Shown here piece after piece: positions 6,023 through 9,719 of a stretch of DNA of 9,719 nucleotides. This DNA comes from Trebonia sp036509215 (lineage in GTDB: Bacteria; Actinomycetota; Actinomycetes; Streptosporangiales; Streptosporangiaceae), in the NCBI GenBank assembly GCA_036509215.1, contig DATCGA010000211.1:1-9719 (forward strand). The letters run 5' to 3'. The translations under genes were made by a program, and so were the position numbers. Every line of letters begins with the position of its first letter. Position 1 is the stretch's first letter. Below the pieces are notes generated by a model, which was not told the origin of the DNA, did not search any database, and worked only from the letters and a program-made list of their open reading frames with translations.

Positions 6023-6895
6023 ATGGCAACCGATTTCACCGAGGAGACGGCGGCCGAGGCCGTCATCGAGAGCTTCGGCGCGCAGACCGACCCGAGGCTG
6101 CGCGAGGTCCTGACCGCGCTCGTCCAGCACCTGCACGCGTTCGCCCGCGAGGTGGAGCTGACGATCCCCGAGTGGGAGACGGCGATCGACTTCCTCACCA
6201 GGACCGGGCAGAAGTGCGACGACGACCGCCAGGAGTTCATTCTCCTGTCCGACGTGCTCGGCCTGTCGATGCTGACCGAGACGATCAGCAACAGGAAGTT
6301 CGGCGTCGCCACCGAGTCGACCGTGCTCGGGCCGTTCCACGTGGTGACCTCCCCGGTCCGCGAGCTCGGCGACACCATCGACCTGGTCGGCACCGGCACC
6401 CCGTGCGTGATCACCGGCCGGGTCGTCTCGGTTGACGGCAGCCCGCTGGCGGGCGCCACGCTCGACGTCTGGCAGGCCAACGACGAGGGGTTCTACGACG
6501 TCCAGCAGCCCGACAGGCAGCCCCGCACCAACGGCAGGGGCTTCTTCACCGCCGACGACAAGGGCGAGTTCTGGTTCCGCACGATCGTGCCGAGCTACTA
6601 CCCGATCCCGACCGACGGCCCGGTCGGCGAGCTGCTGAAGGCGACCGGACGGCACGCATTCCGCCCGGCGCACATCCACTTCATCGTCGCCGCCCCCGGC
6701 CACCGCCCGCTGACCACCCACATCTTCGTCGCCGGAAGCGAGTACATCGAGTCCGACACCGTCTTCGCGGTCAAGAAGTCCCTGGTCGAGGACTTCGAAG
6801 AGGTCACCGACCCGGCCCTGGCCGACAAGTGGAACGTAGCCGCCGTCCCCTTCCGCCACGCCGACTTCGACATCGTCATGCAGCCCGGCTCCTGA
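6023..6895 (+). CDS. Intradiol ring-cleavage dioxygenase (hydroxyquinol/catechol 1,2-dioxygenase type)
   Basis: A non-heme Fe(III) enzyme that opens an ortho-dihydroxylated aromatic ring between the hydroxyls to give a muconate-type product. The 290 residues fit hydroxyquinol 1,2-dioxygenases and the shorter catechol 1,2-dioxygenases. The helical N-terminal dimerisation domain (PF04444) covers about 20-110 and ends in TESTVLGPFHV. The beta-sandwich catalytic domain follows with DVWQANDEGFYD. Expected iron ligands are Tyr158 (GFYD), Tyr193 (PSYYPIP), His217 and His219 (RPAHIHF), all present. DGPVGELLKATGRHAFRPAHIHF is typical of the family. The ATG at 6023 was chosen over the in-frame codon at 5939 because it opens a normal N-terminus and sits 7 nt after a -10-like hexamer. 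No maleylacetate reductase, muconate cycloisomerase or transporter gene is in the window, so the substrate is open. It may be part of the inserted plus-strand block. Confidence 0.93.
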   Translation: MATDFTEETAAEAVIESFGAQTDPRLREVLTALVQHLHAFAREVELTIPEWETAIDFLTRTGQKCDDDRQEFILLSDVLGLSMLTETISNRKFGVATESTVLGPFHVVTSPVRELGDTIDLVGTGTPCVITGRVVSVDGSPLAGATLDVWQANDEGFYDVQQPDRQPRTNGRGFFTADDKGEFWFRTIVPSYYPIPTDGPVGELLKATGRHAFRPAHIHFIVAAPGHRPLTTHIFVAGSEYIESDTVFAVKKSLVEDFEEVTDPALADKWNVAAVPFRHADFDIVMQPGS

Positions 6896-6909
6896 CTCCA
6901 AAGCCAACG

Positions 6910-6942
6910 CGTCGCGGGGGGCGGTGGGTGCTTCCCGCGACG
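6910..6942 (+). terminator. Hairpin downstream of the dioxygenase gene
   Basis: CGTCGCGGG (6910-6918) pairs perfectly with CCCGCGACG (6934-6942), and the stem can gain three inner pairs (two G-U, one G-C) to leave a 9-nt loop. It begins 15 bp after the stop codon. There is no T-run. It is the best terminator candidate in the 213-bp gap before 7109; the rest of that gap shows no gene. Confidence 0.6.
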
Positions 6943-7096
6943 ACGGACTTGCAAGCTGCCACAGCTAGTTGCAGGTCTCTCCTACGAGCACCAATTCAAG
7001 CCGTTTGGCTCACCAACGCCTGACCGCATCCGGCGCGCCTGCGTGATCCGGGTCGGCGACCAGGCGGCCGGGGTTTCCGCTCCCCGTCAGCGTGGC

Positions 7097-7102
7097 CATA
7101 AT
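7097..7102 (+). promoter_or_regulatory. Candidate -10 of a leaderless transcript for the gene at 7109
   Basis: CATAAT matches TATAAT in five of six positions, and 6 nt separate it from the ATG at 7109. No Shine-Dalgarno is present. A weak TTTCCG lies 17 bp upstream. Confidence 0.5.
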
Positions 7103-7108
7103 CCTGGC

Positions 7109-7630
7109 ATGGGAGCCTTCACGAGGGACGCGGATCATCATAAGGCCAGCAGGGATGGCGTGGTCGCCTCGCGAGACTCCATGAGGCGCCGGGCCGAGGA
7201 AGGCTCGCGCGCGACCGGCCAGAGTCTGGACGAGGCCGCGGCGGTGGTCGTGGAAGACCTTGAGCGTGCCGCCACGGCGCTGAGCGCGCGGACGGCCCCG
7301 CTGGTGCCGGCCTGTGGTGTGCTCGTGGCCGTCGCCGGGCTATTGCTGAAGGTCGGGCCCTCCTCTGACGGCATCGCCGAGTTCTTCCTCGGCTTCGCCG
7401 TCCTGTCCGCTGTGCTGGGCCTTTCGTTCCTGGCCAGGGCGCACTTCATCTATGCCGGCCGCCGCACCATCGGGCTTTCGCCCACCGTCGATGACATTGC
7501 CTTCGCGGGCGACCGCCTCGTCCGCAAGCAGGCCTGCACCCACCGCGGCGGCTGGCTGGCGGCGATCGCCCTGGCCTGCCTGGTCGTCGGGATCCTCGCG
7601 GGCGTCCGCATCACTCTCGGCGCTGGCTGA
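7109..7630 (+). CDS. Small three-helix membrane protein, function unknown
   Basis: 173 residues with no family I can name. The first 60 residues are charged and probably helical (RDSMRRRAEEGSRATGQSLDEAAAVVVEDLERAATAL). Two hydrophobic segments follow at about 64-81 and 89-109, then a cytoplasmic stretch (FIYAGRRTIGLSPTVDDIAFAGDRLVRKQACTHRGG) and a third helix at about 148-166 ending almost at the C-terminus. The ATG at 7109 was chosen because the hexamer CATAAT stands 6 nt before it. The frame is open from 7043, and that extension lacks a ribosome site. Its own promoter is implied by the upstream hairpin. It converges with the TIGR01777 gene. The arrangement of soluble helix, two helices, linker helix, one helix broadly resembles membrane effector modules such as PycTM or SLATT, but no signature supports that and no partner gene is near. 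Confidence 0.75.
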   Translation: MGAFTRDADHHKASRDGVVASRDSMRRRAEEGSRATGQSLDEAAAVVVEDLERAATALSARTAPLVPACGVLVAVAGLLLKVGPSSDGIAEFFLGFAVLSAVLGLSFLARAHFIYAGRRTIGLSPTVDDIAFAGDRLVRKQACTHRGGWLAAIALACLVVGILAGVRITLGAG

Positions 7631-7655
7631 GGTCGCTGCGGGGAGGAGGCACGCG

Positions 7656-7704
7656 CGGCTGCCAGCCGGATATCCCCGACATCCCGGATATGTGCCGATC
7701 CGGC
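7656..7704. terminator. Cluster of inverted and direct repeats between convergent genes
   Basis: CGGCT-GCC-AGCCG (7656-7668) is a tight 5-bp hairpin. GCCGGAT (7665-7671) pairs with ATCCGGC (7698-7704), and CCGGATAT occurs twice in direct orientation (7666-7673 and 7684-7691). The cluster fills most of the 78-bp gap between the stop codons of the 7109 and TIGR01777 genes. It probably ends both transcripts; protein binding is an alternative. Confidence 0.4.
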
Positions 7705-7708
7705 CGGG

Positions 7709-8614
7709 CTATTTCAGCTCGGCTGCGAGGGCGGCGCTTACGCTGGGGTGGTCGAAGGTGAAGGCGGCGTCGGTGAGGCGCCTGGGGAGGACGCGGGCGC
7801 TGGTTAGCAGCTCCGACGACATCTCGCCGAGGGCGAGCTTGAGCGCCGGGGCGGGGACGCGGAGCCAAGGGAAGTCGGGGCGCCTGAAGGCGGTGTGCAG
7901 CGCCGACGTCAGCTCCGCGTTGCTGACCGGATTGGGCGCGGTGAGGTTGTACGGACCGCTGCGATCCGAGGCCCCGGCGCCGTCGAGCAGGAACCGGATC
8001 GCGCGGATCTCGTCGGTCAGCGAGATCCAGCTCATCACCTGACGGCCGTCGCCGAACCGGGGCAGCAGGCCGAGGCGGGCCGGCAGCGCCAGCCGCCCGA
8101 GCACGCCGCCGCCGGAGGCGAGGACGAGCCCGCTCCGCAGGTGGGCGACGCGAATGCCGGCCGAAGCGGCAGGCGCGGCGGCTGCCTCCCAGTCCGCCAC
8201 CACCCGCGACAGGAAGGCCTTACCCGCGGGCGCGTCCTCGGTGACCGGGGCGCCGCCGGTGTCGCCGTACCAGCCGATCGCAGAGGCGACGATGAACGTC
8301 GCAGGCCGGGGAGACGCCGCGACCAGGCCAGCGGCAAGCGCCCGGGTCGCCAGCACCCGGCTGGACCGGATCTCCGCCTTGTAGGCGGCGGTCCACCGGT
8401 GGTCGCCGACGCCGGCCCCGGCCAGGTGAACGCAGGCGGACACGCCGGACAGAACCGGGTTGCCCGCGTCGGCGGCTCGCGGATCCCAGCGGATCTCGTC
8501 GGTGGCGCGCGGCGGCCGCCTGACCAGGCGGACGACCTGGTGGCCGTCCGCCTGCAGGCTTGCCGTCAGCGCGGTGCCGATCAGCCCGGTCGAGCCGGTG
8601 ATCGCTACCTTCAT
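7709..8614 (-). CDS. TIGR01777 family NAD(P)-binding epimerase-like protein
   Basis: 301-residue atypical short-chain dehydrogenase/epimerase of the TIGR01777 (YfcH-like) family, substrate unknown. The N-terminal Rossmann motif is GSTGLIG (G7, G10, G13). HLAGAGVGDHRW, SRVLATRAL, the active-site region SAIGWYGDTGG (110-120), HLRSGLVL and DGRQVMSWISLTDE follow in family order. The C-terminal domain (DUF1731 type) contains YNLTAPNPVSNAE. The classic YxxxK pair is not evident, as is usual for this family. The ATG at 8614 gives the canonical MKVAITGS start and lies 5 nt after the E2 stop codon. The GTG at 8626 would overlap that stop by 7 bp. Neither has a good Shine-Dalgarno, so translation is probably coupled to the E2 gene. 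In M. tuberculosis the homologue Rv2216 likewise lies between dlaT and lipB. Confidence 0.93.
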   Translation of the reverse strand: MKVAITGSTGLIGTALTASLQADGHQVVRLVRRPPRATDEIRWDPRAADAGNPVLSGVSACVHLAGAGVGDHRWTAAYKAEIRSSRVLATRALAAGLVAASPRPATFIVASAIGWYGDTGGAPVTEDAPAGKAFLSRVVADWEAAAAPAASAGIRVAHLRSGLVLASGGGVLGRLALPARLGLLPRFGDGRQVMSWISLTDEIRAIRFLLDGAGASDRSGPYNLTAPNPVSNAELTSALHTAFRRPDFPWLRVPAPALKLALGEMSSELLTSARVLPRRLTDAAFTFDHPSVSAALAAELK

Positions 8615-8619
8615 CGGAG

Positions 8620-9719
8620 TCAGCACACAGGCCGCTGCGCGACTAACAGCCCGAGGTCGGCCTCGAACGCGCCCTCTTCGAGACGGTTCTTGACCGTGAC
8701 GAGGAAGCGGGCGGCGTCCGCGCCGTCGACGAGCCGGTGGTCGTAGGTCAGCGCCAGGTAGACCATCGAGCGGACCGCGATGACCTCGCCCAGGGCCGGG
8801 CCCTCGACGACCACGGCCCGCTTGACCACGCTGCCGACGCCGAGGATGCCGACCTGCGGCAGGTTGATGATCGGGGTGTCGAACAGCGCGCCCCGGCTGC
8901 CGGTGTTGGTCAGCGTGAACGTGCCGCCGGCCAGCTCGTCCGGGCCAACGTGGCCGGACCTGGTGCGGGAGGCGAGGTCGGCGATCTTACGGGCGAGGCC
9001 GCCGATGTTGAGGTCGCCCGCGCCGTGGATGACCGGCACCATCAGGCCGCGCTCGGTGTCCACGGCGATGCCGAGGTGCTCGGCCGCGTGGTAGGTGACC
9101 TCCTGCGTCTCGGCGTTGATGACCGAGTTCAGCTTCGGGTGGATCTTCAGCGCCTCGACCGTCGCCTGCGCGAAGAACGGCAGGAACGTCAGCTTGACGC
9201 TCTCCCGGGCCTCGAACGCGGCCTTGGCCCGGTCACGGAGCCGGGCGATGTTGGTGACGTCGACCTCGACCACGGTGGTGAGCTGAGCCGAGGTCTGCAG
9301 CGACTCGACCATCCGCTTGGCGATGACCTGGCGGGGCCGGGACATCCGCTGGGTGGTGCCGCGCAGCGCGTCGGGGACGATCGCCGGCCGGGCCGGGGCG
9401 GCCGTCGCCTCAGTCGCGGGCGCAGGAGCGGCAGCGGGGGCGGCAGCAGGAGCGGCAGCCGGGGCGGCGGCCGCGGCCGCGGCGGCCTCGTCCGCGCGGC
9501 GCTTGGCGGCCGCGTCGACGACGTCCTGCTTGCGGATCCGGCCGCCGACGCCGGTGCCGTCGATCGACTCGAGCGGGACCGAGTGCTCGGCCGCGAGCTT
9601 GCGCACCAGCGGCGTGACGTAGGGCGAGTCCCCGGTCGGCAGCGGCGTGGGCTCGGGGTAGGCGTCGGCCACCGGCGCCTCGGGCTCGGGGGCCGGCGGC
9701 GCGTACGAGGGGGCGGCGG
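8620..9719 (-). CDS. sucB: Dihydrolipoamide acyltransferase E2 of an alpha-keto acid dehydrogenase, N-terminus cut by window edge
   Basis: The core of a pyruvate or 2-oxoglutarate dehydrogenase complex. It carries lipoyl domains and passes acyl groups to CoA. The visible 365 residues begin in a Pro/Ala linker (YAPPAPEPEAP). The E3-binding domain follows (about 31-70, SPYVTPLVRKLAAEH to GTGVGGRIRKQDVVDA), then an Ala/Pro linker (about 75-118) and the catalytic domain from RMSRPRQVIAKRMVESL. The active-site motif DHRLVDG is intact (His327, Asp331 of the fragment). The frame stays open to the right edge; the lipoyl domains should lie beyond it. sucB is the usual annotation, but the neighbourhood matches M. 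tuberculosis dlaT (Rv2215), the pyruvate dehydrogenase E2, and actinobacteria generally use a Kgd-type protein for the oxoglutarate E2 role, so pyruvate dehydrogenase is likelier. LipB and LipA encoded nearby modify it. The tail LLVAQRPVC is longer than the usual FEADLGL ending. Confidence 0.95.
   Translation of the reverse strand, partial: AAPSYAPPAPEPEAPVADAYPEPTPLPTGDSPYVTPLVRKLAAEHSVPLESIDGTGVGGRIRKQDVVDAAAKRRADEAAAAAAAAPAAAPAAAPAAAPAPATEATAAPARPAIVPDALRGTTQRMSRPRQVIAKRMVESLQTSAQLTTVVEVDVTNIARLRDRAKAAFEARESVKLTFLPFFAQATVEALKIHPKLNSVINAETQEVTYHAAEHLGIAVDTERGLMVPVIHGAGDLNIGGLARKIADLASRTRSGHVGPDELAGGTFTLTNTGSRGALFDTPIINLPQVGILGVGSVVKRAVVVEGPALGEVIAVRSMVYLALTYDHRLVDGADAARFLVTVKNRLEEGAFEADLGLLVAQRPVC
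9422..9469 (-). repeat. Two 24-bp tandem repeats in the E2 linker
   Basis: Units at 9422-9445 and 9446-9469 are identical at 22 of 24 positions. They encode repeated AAPAAAPA in the flexible linker between the E3-binding and catalytic domains. Alanine-rich, slippage-prone DNA of this kind is common in E2 linkers. Confidence 0.7.

Noticed and set aside
5341..6907. Two long minus-strand open frames opposite the membrane protein and the dioxygenase
   Set aside because: The plus-strand products have clear membrane segments and iron-ligand motifs. The minus-strand translations have none.
6960..7025. tRNA-like 3' end (CAATTCAAG followed by CACCA) that could be an attachment site
   Set aside because: No T-arm or acceptor pairing forms around it, and no other arms of a cloverleaf are present. 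Only a short AGCC-GTTT-GGCT hairpin is seen.
9422..9490. Tandem repeats as a regulatory or CRISPR-like array
   Set aside because: They are two in-frame 24-bp units coding for the Ala/Pro linker of E2, with no spacers.

Overview
The window is high-GC actinobacterial chromosome (Actinomycetota). The proteins closely resemble Streptomyces, Streptosporangiales and Mycobacterium homologues as I remember them, but I cannot fix the genus. Most of it is a conserved housekeeping block. Read on the minus strand, the order is pyruvate/2-oxoglutarate dehydrogenase E2 (sucB/dlaT), a TIGR01777-family NAD(P)-binding protein, lipB, lipA, a DUF4191 membrane protein, an RDD membrane protein (here on the plus strand) and glnA. 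From memory this is the order of the Mycobacterium tuberculosis Rv2215-Rv2220 region.

Layout. Bases 2-514 (+) are the 3' part of a tyrosine recombinase/integrase entering from the left. It ends 30 bp from the stop of convergent glnA (545-1969, -), with a GC-rich hairpin between them. glnA diverges from the RDD gene (2163-2666, +). The 193-bp gap between them holds a well-formed four-part GlnR operator oriented toward glnA. RDD meets DUF4191 (2667-3362, -) stop to stop with no bases between. Upstream of DUF4191 are lipA (3555-4499, -) and lipB (4570-5271, -). A block of three plus-strand genes then interrupts the conserved order: a four-helix membrane protein (5329-5988), an intradiol ring-cleavage dioxygenase (6023-6895) and a small three-helix membrane protein (7109-7630). 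The TIGR01777 gene (7709-8614, -) and the E2 gene (8620 to the right edge, -) resume the block and are tightly coupled.

Function. lipB (octanoyl transfer) and lipA (sulfur insertion) make the lipoyl cofactor that the E2 carries, so three of the genes form one biochemical unit. glnA encodes an adenylylation-type GSI-beta glutamine synthetase and appears to be under GlnR nitrogen control. The three-gene insert and the integrase are the accessory parts. No catabolic partner for the dioxygenase is present.

The points most worth a second look are a CX2C-X12-CX2C zinc-ribbon-like insertion inside the integrase catalytic domain, the abutment of the integrase on the 3' end of glnA, the GlnR box, and four genes whose starts lack a Shine-Dalgarno but lie 6-7 nt after a -10-like hexamer, which suggests leaderless mRNAs. 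I saw no CRISPR array, rRNA, convincing tRNA or IS transposase.
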